64,000 bases of DNA from an uncultured Collinsella sp. (GTDB lineage Bacteria > Actinomycetota > Coriobacteriia > Coriobacteriales > Coriobacteriaceae): assembly GCA_934668875.1 (NCBI GenBank), contig CAKUON010000002.1, positions 62,001-126,000 of the forward strand, written 5' to 3'. Shown piece by piece: positions 1 to 10,978 of the stretch. Both the position numbers and the translations under genes were made by a program. Position 1 is the stretch's first letter; the number at the start of each line of letters is the position of its first letter. The notes under the pieces are model-generated. The model ran no database searches, was not told where the DNA came from, and saw only the letters and a program-made list of their open reading frames with translations.

Positions 1-2254
<2,254 letters not shown>

Positions 2255-2370
2255 GGCATCACAATCGTTGATTCGGTCATATTCTGCTGTGGTTTTGATA
2301 TTAGCAGGACGGCGCGCTCGGCGTACTCTGACTTCAATCGATTTAAAAGGTTGGTTTTAGAGGAGTGGAT

Positions 2371-4938
2371 ATGACGGCATGCGACAACCATGTGCTTCCG
2401 TTCTTGTGGCTCAAGGGCGAGACGCGCGAGACGATTACCGAATACTTGGAGCAGATTGCCGGTGCGGACATCCGCGAGGTCTGCCTCGAATCACGCACGC
2501 ACCCCGAGTTTTGTCGCGACGGCTGGTGGGCTGACCTGCGTTTTATCATCGGCGAGTGCAAGCGCTTGGGGTTGAAGATCTGGCTGCTCGACGACGCCCA
2601 TTTCCCCACGGGCTACGCCAACGGCGCGCCTGCGGGCGAGAACGTCGACCCCGCGCTTAGGAAGACCGTGCTCAAACATCGCACGGTTACGGTCGTTGGT
2701 CCCCAGCCGTCCACGGTCATTAAGCTCGGCAATCTTATGGATCCCACGGAGCGCTTTGTGGGCGCGGCGACTTTCGACGCCGCCGGCGCACCGCTCAATC
2801 TTGAGCTCTCCGTTGAGCAGGCCGACGGCACCCCCGCCCGCCTGCGTTTTGACGCGCCCGACGGCATCGCCACCGTCGAGCTCTACGTCACCAGCCAAAA
2901 AACCGGCTTTCGCGATGAGTACATCAACATGGTCGACGCCGATTCGTGCCGTGTGCTGATCGACGCCGTCTACGAGCTCACGTTTGAGCATCTGGGCGAC
3001 GAATTCGGCCGCACCATCCTGGGCTTCTTTACCGATGAGCCCGGCTTTATGAACGAAAAGGGAACCACCCTCGATGACGCCTCTACCAGCAGCTTTATCG
3101 GAAGAGGCGACCTGGCGCTGCCGTGGTCGGACGAGCTTGCCCGCCGTTTGCACGAGGCGTTGGGCGCGAGCTGGCTCACCAAGCTACACGGCCTTTGGAC
3201 ACGCGAGGCAGATGGCGCCCGAGTCCGTCACACCTACATGGACATTGCCACGCAACTCTACCGTGCATGCTTTGACGAGCAGATTGGCGACTGGTGTCGC
3301 GAGCACGGCGTCATGCATATCGGACATGTGATTGAGGACAAGAGTTGCCACACGCGCCTGGGCCAGGGCGCCGGACACTACTTCCGCGCGGTCGCCGGGC
3401 AGGATATGGCGGGCATCGACGTTGTCATCAACCAGCTCGCCCCCGGCATCGACCACGGGCGCTACAGCTACTTCCGCGGCGCGTGGAACATGGAGTTCTT
3501 TACCTACGCGCTTGCCAAGCTGGGCTCTTCGGCCGCGCGCCTCGACCCAAAAAAGCAGGGGCGCTGCATGGCCGAGGTCTTCGGCGCCTTCGGTTGGCAC
3601 GAGGGCCTGCGCGAGATGAAATGGATCGCCGACCACATGCTCGTCCGCGGTATTAACTGGTTTACGCCGCACGCGTTTAGCATGGCGCCCTTCCCCGATT
3701 GGGACTGCCCGCCGCACTTTTACGCGCACGGCAACAATCCGCAATGGCCGCACTTTGGCCAGCTCATGAGCTATATGAACCGCACTGCCACGCTGCTTTC
3801 GGGAGGCAGCGCCGCGCGTCCCGTCGCCATCCTGTACCACGCCGATGCCGAGTGGGCGGGCGATGCCATGCCCATCGAGCGCGCGGCAGCCGAGCTCACG
3901 CGTGCGCAGATCGACTTTGATTTTGTGCCCGCCGAGGCTTTTGAAGATGAGGACCGTTACGAGATTTCGATTGTCGACGGGATATTGGCCGTTAACGGCT
4001 GCCGCTACCAGGCATTTGTTATGCCAGGAGCTTCATTTATTGGCTCTGCGACGGCGCAGGCCGTAAGGTGCATGATGGCGGCGGGCGTCATGGTTCTCGC
4101 CGTCGATGAAGTGCCTGGTGCGTTTTACGACGCGGATGGCGTGGTTGAACTGGGTGAACTTGCAGCGACTCCGCTTGCCGATATGGCGGGCGTGCTGGCG
4201 AGCGTTGGGCTGCAGACGGTTGCCACCGACACGCCCCAGCCCTGGCTGCGCGCGCTTCGCTACGAGCACGCTGGCGAGACCTACGTCATGCTGGTCAACG
4301 AGCACCCGCACGAGCGCATCGACTGCACAGTTAAACTCGCGCAGGGCGAGCGACTTTGCGGCACGCGCCTCGACCTGTTGAATGGCACCGATCCCGTTGC
4401 GTTTGACGGAACGCTTGAGCTCGCACCCTTCGAGAGCTGCCTCGTTGCTTTGGAGACGGAAGGCGAGCTTGAGTCCAGGGACGGCGCGGACATGGGCTCG
4501 AGCGATGCGCTCGCCCTCGACATCAACGGCCCTTGGACCGTCGCCCTCTCCCCTGCCGGCGGCGGAACCTTTGGCGCCCCGCAGGAACTCGAGCACTTGT
4601 GCGATCTCACCGCCGAGCGATTCCCCGATGCATGCGGGACGTTCCGCTACCGCACGTTATTCGAGCTCGCGAACGACCTTGCCGATGCCACAATCGACCT
4701 GGGAGATGTCTACGAAGTCGCGACACTTACGCTCGATGGACACCCACTCGGCACACGCATCTGTCCGCCCTATCGCTTTGCCATCGATCCTCTTGCTGCC
4801 GGCACGCACGAACTCACCGTCGACGTCATCAACACGCTCGATCATGCGATTCCCGACATCTTCGCCCTCACCGAACCCATCGCCCCGAGCGGCATCCTCG
4901 GTCCCGTTACCCTTTGCGGGCAAAACCTGCCAAAATAA
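2371..4938 (+). CDS. Putative glycosyl hydrolase, GH106-like architecture
   Basis: A large (855-residue) cytoplasmic enzyme without a signal peptide. The N-terminal half has barrel-type motifs seen in GH106-like alpha-L-rhamnosidase relatives: LKIWLLDDAHFPTGYANG near residue 70, GFFTDEPGF near 220 and GHVIEDKS near 315. The C-terminal 150 residues look like a beta-sandwich sugar-binding domain (FRYRTLFEL, LDGHPLGTR). The ATG at 2371 is chosen because AGGAG (2361-2365) lies five bases upstream. The in-frame GTG at 2365 overlaps that site. It is divergent from the AraC gene and followed after 42 bases by an RpiR regulator. The substrate is unknown. Rhamnosidase or another exo-glycosidase activity is possible, and the family call is tentative. 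Confidence 0.75.
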   Translation: MTACDNHVLPFLWLKGETRETITEYLEQIAGADIREVCLESRTHPEFCRDGWWADLRFIIGECKRLGLKIWLLDDAHFPTGYANGAPAGENVDPALRKTVLKHRTVTVVGPQPSTVIKLGNLMDPTERFVGAATFDAAGAPLNLELSVEQADGTPARLRFDAPDGIATVELYVTSQKTGFRDEYINMVDADSCRVLIDAVYELTFEHLGDEFGRTILGFFTDEPGFMNEKGTTLDDASTSSFIGRGDLALPWSDELARRLHEALGASWLTKLHGLWTREADGARVRHTYMDIATQLYRACFDEQIGDWCREHGVMHIGHVIEDKSCHTRLGQGAGHYFRAVAGQDMAGIDVVINQLAPGIDHGRYSYFRGAWNMEFFTYALAKLGSSAARLDPKKQGRCMAEVFGAFGWHEGLREMKWIADHMLVRGINWFTPHAFSMAPFPDWDCPPHFYAHGNNPQWPHFGQLMSYMNRTATLLSGGSAARPVAILYHADAEWAGDAMPIERAAAELTRAQIDFDFVPAEAFEDEDRYEISIVDGILAVNGCRYQAFVMPGASFIGSATAQAVRCMMAAGVMVLAVDEVPGAFYDADGVVELGELAATPLADMAGVLASVGLQTVATDTPQPWLRALRYEHAGETYVMLVNEHPHERIDCTVKLAQGERLCGTRLDLLNGTDPVAFDGTLELAPFESCLVALETEGELESRDGADMGSSDALALDINGPWTVALSPAGGGTFGAPQELEHLCDLTAERFPDACGTFRYRTLFELANDLADATIDLGDVYEVATLTLDGHPLGTRICPPYRFAIDPLAAGTHELTVDVINTLDHAIPDIFALTEPIAPSGILGPVTLCGQNLPK

Positions 4939-4961
4939 GCCTGTCCCTTTTTGGCAGGTTT
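4923..4961. terminator. Perfect 13-bp hairpin with CTGTCCC in the loop
   Basis: AAACCTGCCAAAA (4923-4935) pairs exactly with TTTTGGCAGGTTT (4949-4961), and the 13-base loop contains CTGTCCC. It overlaps the last codons and stop of the GH106-like gene and lies 10 bases before the RpiR ribosome-binding site. It may terminate the first gene and separate it from the regulator. It is a better-paired copy of the element at 1211-1247. Confidence 0.6.
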
Positions 4962-4980
4962 GTTGAGTGTGGGAGTTCGC

Positions 4981-5835
4981 ATGGATATCAAACGCAAGAT
5001 TTCCGAGGCACAGGGCCTTACCCCTACCGAGCAACAACTCGGCATCTCGGCCCTTGCCATGGGCGAAGACGTCCGCGGGCTCTCTATTAAGGAATTTGCC
5101 GCGCGCACCAACGTTTCCGTTGCGAGCGTGCACCGCTTTTGCAAAAAGCTCGGCCTCGAGGGATTCAAAGACCTCAAGGTCGAGCTCATCCGCCAGGCGA
5201 CCGAGGCGGGCAACCGGCGCGACGTGGACATCAACTTTCCCTTCGATGCCACCTCCGCCCCTGCGCAGGTGATGGAGCGCATGGAGGGGCTCTACCAGAC
5301 CACCTTGGCCGAAACGCAGGAGCTGCTCGACCCTGCACAGCTCGACCACGCCGCCAAGCTCATCATGCGCGCCGGCACCGTGGACATCTACACGGGCTCG
5401 CATAACCTGTATCCAGCGGGAATGTTCCGCGATCGCCTGCTTTCCGCCGGCAAAAGCGCGACGTGCCACGACAGCGTCGAGGCGCAGGTGCGCACGGCGC
5501 TCGCCTCGGGTCCCGACCATGTGGCAATCGTCATCTCCTACAGCGGCCTTGCCCCCAACCTCAAGGAGATCTTGCCGATCCTTAGCAGTCGACATGTCCC
5601 GGTCATCGTCATCGGCACGCCGCACTGTGCCCGCATTCACCCCGGCTTTGCCGCCTATCTCACGGTAAGCGACCACGAGAGCATGACGCACCGCATCACG
5701 CAGTTCGCCAGCCATATCGCCGTGCAATACGTACTCGATTCGCTCTATAGCAGCTACTTTGCCAAAGATTACGCCCGCTGCTCCGAGTTCCTAGAGCGCT
5801 CGTTTCCCTACACCCGCCTGCCCGGACTCAAGTAG
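4981..5835 (+). CDS. RpiR family transcriptional regulator (HTH + SIS)
   Basis: A 284-residue MurR/RpiR regulator. The N-terminal HTH (residues about 1-75) contains LSIKEFAARTNVSVASVHRF and CKKLGLEGFKDLK. A SIS phosphosugar-binding domain spans about 115-250, with TGSHNLYPAGMFRDRL and VAIVISYSGLAPNLKEIL. The start at 4981 follows GGGAG (4971-4975). Such proteins sense sugar phosphates. The upstream GH106-like gene is the obvious candidate target, but a hairpin separates the two. Confidence 0.92.
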   Translation: MDIKRKISEAQGLTPTEQQLGISALAMGEDVRGLSIKEFAARTNVSVASVHRFCKKLGLEGFKDLKVELIRQATEAGNRRDVDINFPFDATSAPAQVMERMEGLYQTTLAETQELLDPAQLDHAAKLIMRAGTVDIYTGSHNLYPAGMFRDRLLSAGKSATCHDSVEAQVRTALASGPDHVAIVISYSGLAPNLKEILPILSSRHVPVIVIGTPHCARIHPGFAAYLTVSDHESMTHRITQFASHIAVQYVLDSLYSSYFAKDYARCSEFLERSFPYTRLPGLK

Positions 5836-5868
5836 CGACGAGCGTGGATTTTTGGACACTCAGATAAC

Positions 5869-5932
5869 GAGCGTGGATAATCTCCCACTTTGAGCCCACA
5901 AACAGGCTAAAAACGGGAGATTATCCACGCTC
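5869..5932. repeat. Long hairpin, copy 1 of the GGATAATCTCCC element
   Basis: GAGCGTGGATAATCTCCC (5869-5886) pairs perfectly over 18 bp with 5915-5932. A second copy lies at 16497-16560. There one stem base pair is changed on both sides (C-G to A-T), so pairing is kept. Just upstream (about 5838-5860) is a GAGCGTGGATTTTTGGACAC sequence that is repeated near 6710. The 143-base gap between the RpiR and XRE genes, which are convergent, holds nothing else recognisable. Confidence 0.7.
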
Positions 5933-5978
5933 ATTTTGGGTCCCCTGGGAACGCATGAGGAGGGCGGATAGACAGCCG

Positions 5979-6599
5979 TTATTTGCGAGGCGTCAGCGAC
6001 GTAAAGAGTCCGTGTTGGTTGCAGTAAAGATATATCCTGCCGCGCCCGGTAATATGGAAGCGCGGCTGCACCGATTGCTCTGGATAGAGCTTCTTAAAGC
6101 AGATGCCGTCCATAGTCGCATATGCCACAAAGCTAATGTAGTGATCCTTGGTCATGGAATGATCGAGCGTGACGTACCAATCGTCCTCGATGCGCTCGAT
6201 GGAAAAGGCGTGGTCCGCGTCCGGCTCTTCGGCCTCCTGGGGAAACATCGTGGAGCCACAGCAGCTAAAGCTGCCTTCTCCGAGCGCGTGCACAACGTTT
6301 CCGCAGATAGGGCAAACGTAAAAGACGCCTTTGAGCATATTGCCTGCACGGTTGGCGTTGGCCCGAATGTCACCAGCCAAAAGCTCGGCCACGCTTATGC
6401 CGAGTCTCTGGGCCAAAGGCTCAACGAGGGAAATGTCGGGAAGGCCGCGGCCGGATTCCCACTTGCTGACGGCTTTATCGGTCACGCCAAGGCTTTCCGC
6501 CAGGGCGCGCTGGGTGAGGCCGCGCTCTTCGCGCAGCTGCTTGATGGCATGCGCTGCCAAAAAAGTATGGGAGGCATTGGTTTGCCGTGTCTGGTTCAT
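5979..6599 (-). CDS. XRE family regulator with C-terminal cysteine metal-site domain
   Basis: A 206-residue protein. An XRE/Cro HTH lies at residues about 14-70 (LREERGLTQRALAESLGVTD, KAVSKWESGRGLPD). It is followed by a cysteine motif CPICGN...SCCG around residues 95-117 and a domain resembling the desulfoferrodoxin/superoxide reductase family. HTH-desulfoferrodoxin-like fusions are known in gut anaerobes. A redox or metal response is plausible but not shown. The start at 6599 is chosen because the HTH begins soon after. An upstream in-frame ATG at 6656 would add 19 unlikely residues. No strong ribosome-binding site precedes either start. Confidence 0.85.
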   Translation of the reverse strand: MNQTRQTNASHTFLAAHAIKQLREERGLTQRALAESLGVTDKAVSKWESGRGLPDISLVEPLAQRLGISVAELLAGDIRANANRAGNMLKGVFYVCPICGNVVHALGEGSFSCCGSTMFPQEAEEPDADHAFSIERIEDDWYVTLDHSMTKDHYISFVAYATMDGICFKKLYPEQSVQPRFHITGRGRIYLYCNQHGLFTSLTPRK

Positions 6600-6773
6600 G
6601 GGCTGTCCAATCAAATTGAAGAAATGGAGTGAACCGGTTCGACAGTCAGTATCCATTTGAAGGCCAGGCTCGACAACCTACGCTGCGTAGACATGCGCCA
6701 ATCGAACGAGCGCGGATTTTTGGACGCTCATCTCGAGCAGTCATTTAAGAACGTCCCCAATGACCACCCCAAC

Positions 6774-6821
6774 AAGGAGTGTCCCAAACTGCCGGCAGAA
6801 AAGGAACGTCCCCAAGTGCCG
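6774..6821. repeat. 48-bp dispersed repeat with two GTCCC hairpin loops, copy 1
   Basis: Begins AAGGAGTGTCCC and ends GTCCCCAAGTGCCG. It matches 24535-24582 with about five mismatches. Each half can fold with a CGGCA/TGCCG-type stem whose loop contains GTCCC. Confidence 0.65.
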
Positions 6822-6865
6822 CATCGCCAGCAACGGGAGTGCCGATGTCTTGGCAACGACAGCGA

Positions 6866-6964
6866 AAGCCCGCCAGAGCGAGCAAGGTGCCTTGAAACGA
6901 GGCGGCATTGATCTTTCGATCATGCCGCCGAAGTTGAAAGGCAGATTGCCGCTCTGGCGGGCTT
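6866..6964. repeat. Long nested hairpin H1
   Basis: Outer arms AAGCCCGCCAGAGCG (6866-6880) and its exact complement (6950-6964) enclose an inner hairpin. In the inner hairpin GGCGGCAT (6901-6908) pairs with 6922-6929, and GATC-TTTC-GATC forms the tip. It lies 44 bases downstream of pyrE. Two other long nested hairpins (22749-22871, 52609-52708) have the same plan but different sequence. Confidence 0.65.
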
Positions 6965-7008
6965 GCAGCGTCGAGCCGTTACGCGGGTTGGTAAACCCGC
7001 GTAACTAC

Positions 7009-7692
7009 CTACTCCCGAGCTCCGTACTGCTCGTAGTAGGCGTCGATAGCGGTCTTGAGCTCGTCGTCGATGACGACTTTGCCGTCGATCTCGTGGTTGT
7101 AGAGGGTCTCGACGACCTCGGCCATGGAGACGATGCTCGCGACGGGGAAACCGTACTTGGCCTCGATCTCCTTCTGCGCGGTGGTCACGCCACCCTTGCC
7201 GACCTCCATGCGGTTGAGGGACACGATGAGGCCCTTGATCTCGACATCGGCAGCAGCCTTGACCTTGGGATAGGTCTCGTCGATGGACTTACCGCTGGTA
7301 GTGACGTCCTCGACCATGACCACGCGGTCGCCGTCCTGGGGCTCGTAGCCCAGCAGGTTGCCCTTGTCGGCGCCGTGGTCCTTGGCCTCCTTGCGATCGC
7401 AGCAGTACTTGACCTCCTTGCCGTACAGCTCGTGGTAGGCAATTGCGGTCACGACGGCCAGCGGAATACCCTTGTAGGCCGGTCCAAACAGCACGTCAAA
7501 GTCGTCGCCAAAGTTATCGTGGATGGCCTGGGCGTAATACTCGCCCAGCTTCTTGAGCTGATAGCCCGTCACATAGGCGCCGGCGTTCATAAAGAACGGG
7601 GACTGACGGCCGCTCTTGAGCGTAAAGCTGCCGAATTTAAGAACGTCGGACTCAACCATGAACTTGATGAACTCTTGCTTGTAAGCCTCCAT
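7009..7692 (-). CDS. pyrE: Orotate phosphoribosyltransferase
   Basis: Transfers phosphoribose from PRPP to orotate, giving OMP, in de novo pyrimidine synthesis in the cytoplasm. It has 227 residues, as usual for the longer pyrE form. It carries KFGSFTLKSGRQSPFFMNAG near residues 19-38, FGPAYKGIPLAV near 69-80, and the PRPP-binding loop VVMVEDVTTSGKS at 134-146. The start at 7692 follows AGGAG, while an in-frame upstream ATG (7776) lacks one. It stands alone rather than in a pyr operon. A promoter on the opposite strand upstream (7822-7850) drives the mgtA leader. Confidence 0.97.
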   Translation of the reverse strand: MEAYKQEFIKFMVESDVLKFGSFTLKSGRQSPFFMNAGAYVTGYQLKKLGEYYAQAIHDNFGDDFDVLFGPAYKGIPLAVVTAIAYHELYGKEVKYCCDRKEAKDHGADKGNLLGYEPQDGDRVVMVEDVTTSGKSIDETYPKVKAAADVEIKGLIVSLNRMEVGKGGVTTAQKEIEAKYGFPVASIVSMAEVVETLYNHEIDGKVVIDDELKTAIDAYYEQYGARE

Positions 7693-7821
7693 GCGGGCTC
7701 CTCTCGTAATCGCGTACGTGCCTTCCAGTTTAGCGCAGGCAGGGCGCGTTGCGGGCGCGCTTTGGGGCCTCGGCATTCTGTAAAGGCTTTGTCAGGGGCA
7801 ATGGTTTTCCAAACATTGGGG

Positions 7822-7850
7822 TTGACACGGCAAACCCCCTCATCAAGAAT
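7822..7850 (+). promoter_or_regulatory. Sigma-70 type promoter for the mgtA leader
   Basis: TTGACA (7822-7827), a 17-base spacer and AAGAAT (7845-7850). Transcription would begin near 7857, about 270 bases before the mgtA start, which leaves a long leader. Confidence 0.6.
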
Positions 7851-7916
7851 ACGGGCGGATTGTAACGGGTACGAGATACCCAAAGCGCACCGCGCCCGGC
7901 CTTAAGGAGGTGTGCC

Positions 7917-7988
7917 ATGGAAGGCAGTCATAGTCGAAAAACCTGCATGTCGCCCTCGGCACGCCGCGAGGATTCCGCGCACGCATAA
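7917..7988 (+). CDS. Possible 23-residue leader peptide upstream of mgtA
   Basis: ATG at 7917 is preceded by AAGGAGGTG (7904-7912), as strong a ribosome-binding site as any in the window. The 23 codons end in TAA at 7986-7988 and encode a basic, serine- and arginine-rich peptide beginning MEGSHSRKTCMSP. It sits 60 bases after the likely transcription start and 22 bases before a hairpin (8010-8045). mgtA begins 141 bases further on. Leader peptides control mgtA in enterobacteria, but this one has no sequence similarity that I can recognise. Translation is inferred only from the ribosome-binding site and position. Confidence 0.4.
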   Translation: MEGSHSRKTCMSPSARREDSAHA

Positions 7989-8009
7989 GCGCCAACAGCC
8001 GATCGTCAA

Positions 8010-8045
8010 AACCACCACAAAGGTGCCTGTCCCTTTGTGGTGGTT
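8010..8045. terminator. ACCACCACAAAGG hairpin in the mgtA leader
   Basis: AACCACCACAAAGG (8010-8023) pairs perfectly with 8032-8045, and the loop contains the CCTGTCCC core. It lies between the small leader frame and mgtA, where it could act as an attenuator. Other copies are at 10932-10972, 14654-14690, 34916-34952 and 44873-44904, mostly at gene ends. Confidence 0.55.
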
Positions 8046-8128
8046 CGAAAGCATGACGTGAGCGACATCTAGGTTTTTTTGAAGCACATACGACACGTAC
8101 GCTAACTCCCTTCAACAAGGAGGACCCT

Positions 8129-10897
8129 ATGCTGATGCTCAAAACCGCCACGGTACTCGAAGCCATCTCCAAGCGCCGCCGCACGGCGCGCCCCGCCGCT
8201 CATACCGGCATGTCCAAGAACACCATATTCGCCGCCACCCATAGCGCCGAGGATGCCCTCGTGCTGCTCGACGCCACAGCCGACGGCCTCACCGCCGAGC
8301 ACGCCGCCGAGCGCCTGAGCGCCGTCGGCCCCAACACCATCGAAGCGCCGACCAAGACGCTCGCCCGCCGCATCGCCGACGCGTTCGTCGATCCCTTCGC
8401 TGGCATCCTCGCCGCCCTCGCACTGGTCTCGCTCTACATCGACGTGCTCGCCGTGCCCGAGCTGCAGCGTGACCCCTCCACGGTCATCGTCATCGGCATC
8501 ATGCTGCTGGTATCGGGCGGCATGAAGTTTATCCAGGAAGCCCGCAGTGGCAATGCGGCCGAGGCCCTTAAGGACCTGGTCTCCAACACCTGCTGTGCCC
8601 TGCGCGACGGCGAGCGCGTCGAGATCCCCTTCGACGAGCTCGTCCCCGGCGATGTAATCCGCCTCTCTGCCGGCGACATGGTGCCGGCAGATGCCCGCAT
8701 CATCACCGCGCGCGACCTGTTTGTGATCGAGTCCGCACTCACCGGCGAGAGCGAGGCCGTCGAGAAGACCGCTGCCATCACCGTCGTCGAGGGTGCCGAC
8801 GGCTCCGCGCTACCACTCTCTGCCTGCAAGAACATCGTCTTTACCGGCACCTCCGTGCAAAACGGCACCGCCATGGCGCTTGTCGTTGCCACCGGCTCGG
8901 ACACCTACCTGGGCGGCATCGCCAAGATGCTCAACGGGCGCGGCGAGAAGAGCGCGTTTGACCGCGGCGTCTCGAGCGTCTCCATGCTGCTCGTGCGCCT
9001 CATGCTCGTTATGGCGCCGGCGGTCTTTGCCATCAACGCCGCCACCAAGGGCAACGTCATCGATGCGCTGTTGTTCGCCACGAGCGTGGCCGTGGGCATC
9101 ACGCCGCAGATGCTTCCCGTCATCGTGACCACGAGCCTGTCGCAGGGCGCCAAGGACCTCGCCCGCCGCCAGGTTATCGTCAAGGAGCTGCCGGCGATCC
9201 AAAACCTCGGCGCGATGGACGTCCTGTGCTGCGACAAGACCGGCACCCTCACCGAAGACCGCATCGTGCTCGAGCGCTACCTCAACACCGACGGCAACGA
9301 GGATGCGCGCGTGCTGCGCCATGCGTTTTTGAACAGCTTCTTCCAGACCGGCCTCAAAAACCTTATCGACCTGGCCGTCATCGACCGTGCCGATGTGACG
9401 CCCTCGACCGTCGTGCCCGATTCTATGCTGGGCCAGAGCCTGCGCGACCGCTATACCAAGGTCGACGAGGTGCCCTTCGATTTCTCGCGCCGTCGCCTGA
9501 GCGTAGTTGTCGCCGACGCCCAGGGTAAAACCCAGATGGTTACCAAAGGAGCTGCCGAGGAAATGCTCGAGATCTGCTCCTTTGTCGAAGTCGATGGTGC
9601 CGCCCAGCCGCTCACCGAAGATAAGCTCGCCCAGATTCGCCAGCAGGTCGCCGGGCTCAATGCCGAGGGCCTGCGCGTGATTGCCGTGGCGCAGAAAACC
9701 AATCCGCGCTGCGTGGGCGAGTTTGGCATCGCCGACGAATGCGACATGGTGTTGATGGGCTTTTTGGCCTTCCTCGATCCGCCCAAGGCGAGTGCCGCGG
9801 GCGCCGTCGCCACGCTCGAGGCCAAGGGTGTGGCGGTCAAGGTCCTGACCGGCGACAACGACCGCGTTGCCGCCACCGTCTGCGAACAGATCGGTATCGA
9901 CGCGAGCAACGTCTTGCTCGGCTCCGAGATCGATGCGCTCGATGACGCCGAACTTGCCGAGCGCGCCGAGCACACCCACCTCTTCGCCAAGCTCTCGCCG
10001 CTGCAGAAGGCGCGTCTGGTGCGCGTCATGCGCGAGCTGCTCGGCCACACCGTGGGCTTTATGGGCGATGGCATCAACGACGCCGCCGCCATGCGTGCGA
10101 GCGACTGCGGCATCTCGGTCGATTCGGCCGTCGACATCGCCAAGGAATCCGCCGACATCATCTTGCTCCAGAAAGACCTGGGCGTGCTCGAGCGCGGCAT
10201 CATCGAAGGCCGCCGCACCTACGGCAACCTGCTCAAGTACCTCAAGACCACGGTGAGCTCCAACTTTGGCAACGTGCTATCCGTGACCGTCGCGAGCCTG
10301 TTCTTGCCATTCTTGCCCATGAGCGCTCTGCAGTTGGTGCTGCTGTCGCTGGTCTACGAGATCGTGTGCATCGCGCTGCCGTGGGACACCGTCGATGACG
10401 CCTGGACTGCCCGTCCGCGCGCCTGGGATGCCGCGTCCATTAAGGGCTTTATGCTCGAGTTGGGTCCCGTGAGCTCACTGTTTGATATCGTGACTTTCGC
10501 CGCGCTCTTCTTTGTGGTGTGCCCCGCCGCCGTGGGCGCAAGCTGGGCAGAGCTTGCCGCCGCGGGCAACGTCGCGGGCATGACGACCTTCGCCGCAATC
10601 TTCCAGAGCGGCTGGTTTGTCGAGTCCATGTGGTCGCAGACGCTCGTAATCCACATGCTGCGCTCCCCGCGTCTACCGAGCCTGCGCGACCACGCCGCGC
10701 CCGCGCTGTGCCTCCTCACCGTGCTGGGCCTGGTGCTCGTCACTTGGCTGCCGGTAAGCCCCATCGCCGATGCGCTGGGTCTCATGCCGCTGCCGCCAAT
10801 CTTCTTCGCGCTGCTCATCGGCATTGTCGCCGCCTACATCGCGCTCACCCAACTGGCCAAGCGCCGCTACATCGCCCGCCACGGCGAGCTGCTTTAG
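8129..10897 (+). CDS. mgtA: Magnesium-translocating P-type ATPase
   Basis: A 922-residue P3B-type ATPase that imports Mg2+ across the inner membrane. Seen in order are the FIQEARS segment near residue 135 typical of MgtA/MgtB, TGES near 205, the phosphorylated aspartate in CCDKTGTLT (D369), and the hinge GDGINDAAAMRASDCGISV near 650. Six C-terminal membrane segments follow about residue 700. The length matches the family. The start follows AAGGAGGA (8117-8124). The leader holds a promoter, a small reading frame and a hairpin, so expression is probably controlled after transcription begins. Confidence 0.95.
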   Translation: MLMLKTATVLEAISKRRRTARPAAHTGMSKNTIFAATHSAEDALVLLDATADGLTAEHAAERLSAVGPNTIEAPTKTLARRIADAFVDPFAGILAALALVSLYIDVLAVPELQRDPSTVIVIGIMLLVSGGMKFIQEARSGNAAEALKDLVSNTCCALRDGERVEIPFDELVPGDVIRLSAGDMVPADARIITARDLFVIESALTGESEAVEKTAAITVVEGADGSALPLSACKNIVFTGTSVQNGTAMALVVATGSDTYLGGIAKMLNGRGEKSAFDRGVSSVSMLLVRLMLVMAPAVFAINAATKGNVIDALLFATSVAVGITPQMLPVIVTTSLSQGAKDLARRQVIVKELPAIQNLGAMDVLCCDKTGTLTEDRIVLERYLNTDGNEDARVLRHAFLNSFFQTGLKNLIDLAVIDRADVTPSTVVPDSMLGQSLRDRYTKVDEVPFDFSRRRLSVVVADAQGKTQMVTKGAAEEMLEICSFVEVDGAAQPLTEDKLAQIRQQVAGLNAEGLRVIAVAQKTNPRCVGEFGIADECDMVLMGFLAFLDPPKASAAGAVATLEAKGVAVKVLTGDNDRVAATVCEQIGIDASNVLLGSEIDALDDAELAERAEHTHLFAKLSPLQKARLVRVMRELLGHTVGFMGDGINDAAAMRASDCGISVDSAVDIAKESADIILLQKDLGVLERGIIEGRRTYGNLLKYLKTTVSSNFGNVLSVTVASLFLPFLPMSALQLVLLSLVYEIVCIALPWDTVDDAWTARPRAWDAASIKGFMLELGPVSSLFDIVTFAALFFVVCPAAVGASWAELAAAGNVAGMTTFAAIFQSGWFVESMWSQTLVIHMLRSPRLPSLRDHAAPALCLLTVLGLVLVTWLPVSPIADALGLMPLPPIFFALLIGIVAAYIALTQLAKRRYIARHGELL

Positions 10898-10931
10898 CAC
10901 GGTGAGCCGCCACAGTAGACAGCCCAAGGGC

Positions 10932-10972
10932 AAAACCACCACAAAGGCGCCTGTCCCCTTTGTGGTGGTTTT
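10932..10972. terminator. Bidirectional 16-bp hairpin between mgtA and a convergent lipoprotein gene
   Basis: AAAACCACCACAAAGG (10932-10947) pairs exactly with 10957-10972, and the loop holds CCTGTCCC. The A and T tracts at each end suit termination in both directions between the two convergent genes. Confidence 0.75.
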
Positions 10973-10978
10973 GGTGCG

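Larger units (their letters stand above)
6657..7008. other. Gene-free stretch with several repeat hairpins
   Basis: No credible gene. From left to right it holds a GAGCGCGGATTTTTGGACGC element (about 6709-6730), an AACGTCCCCAATGA half-element (6750-6763), a 48-base repeat (6774-6821) shared with 24535-24582, and a long nested hairpin (6866-6964). A small GC hairpin, TTACGCGGG/CCCGCGTAA, lies next to the pyrE stop and could terminate pyrE. Confidence 0.6.

Noticed and set aside
6709..6963. Small frames over the repeat region between XRE and pyrE
   Set aside because: They run through hairpin repeats, lack ribosome-binding sites and have no protein-like composition.
8810..10048. 412-codon minus-strand frame
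   Set aside because: Antisense to mgtA across its conserved P-domain.
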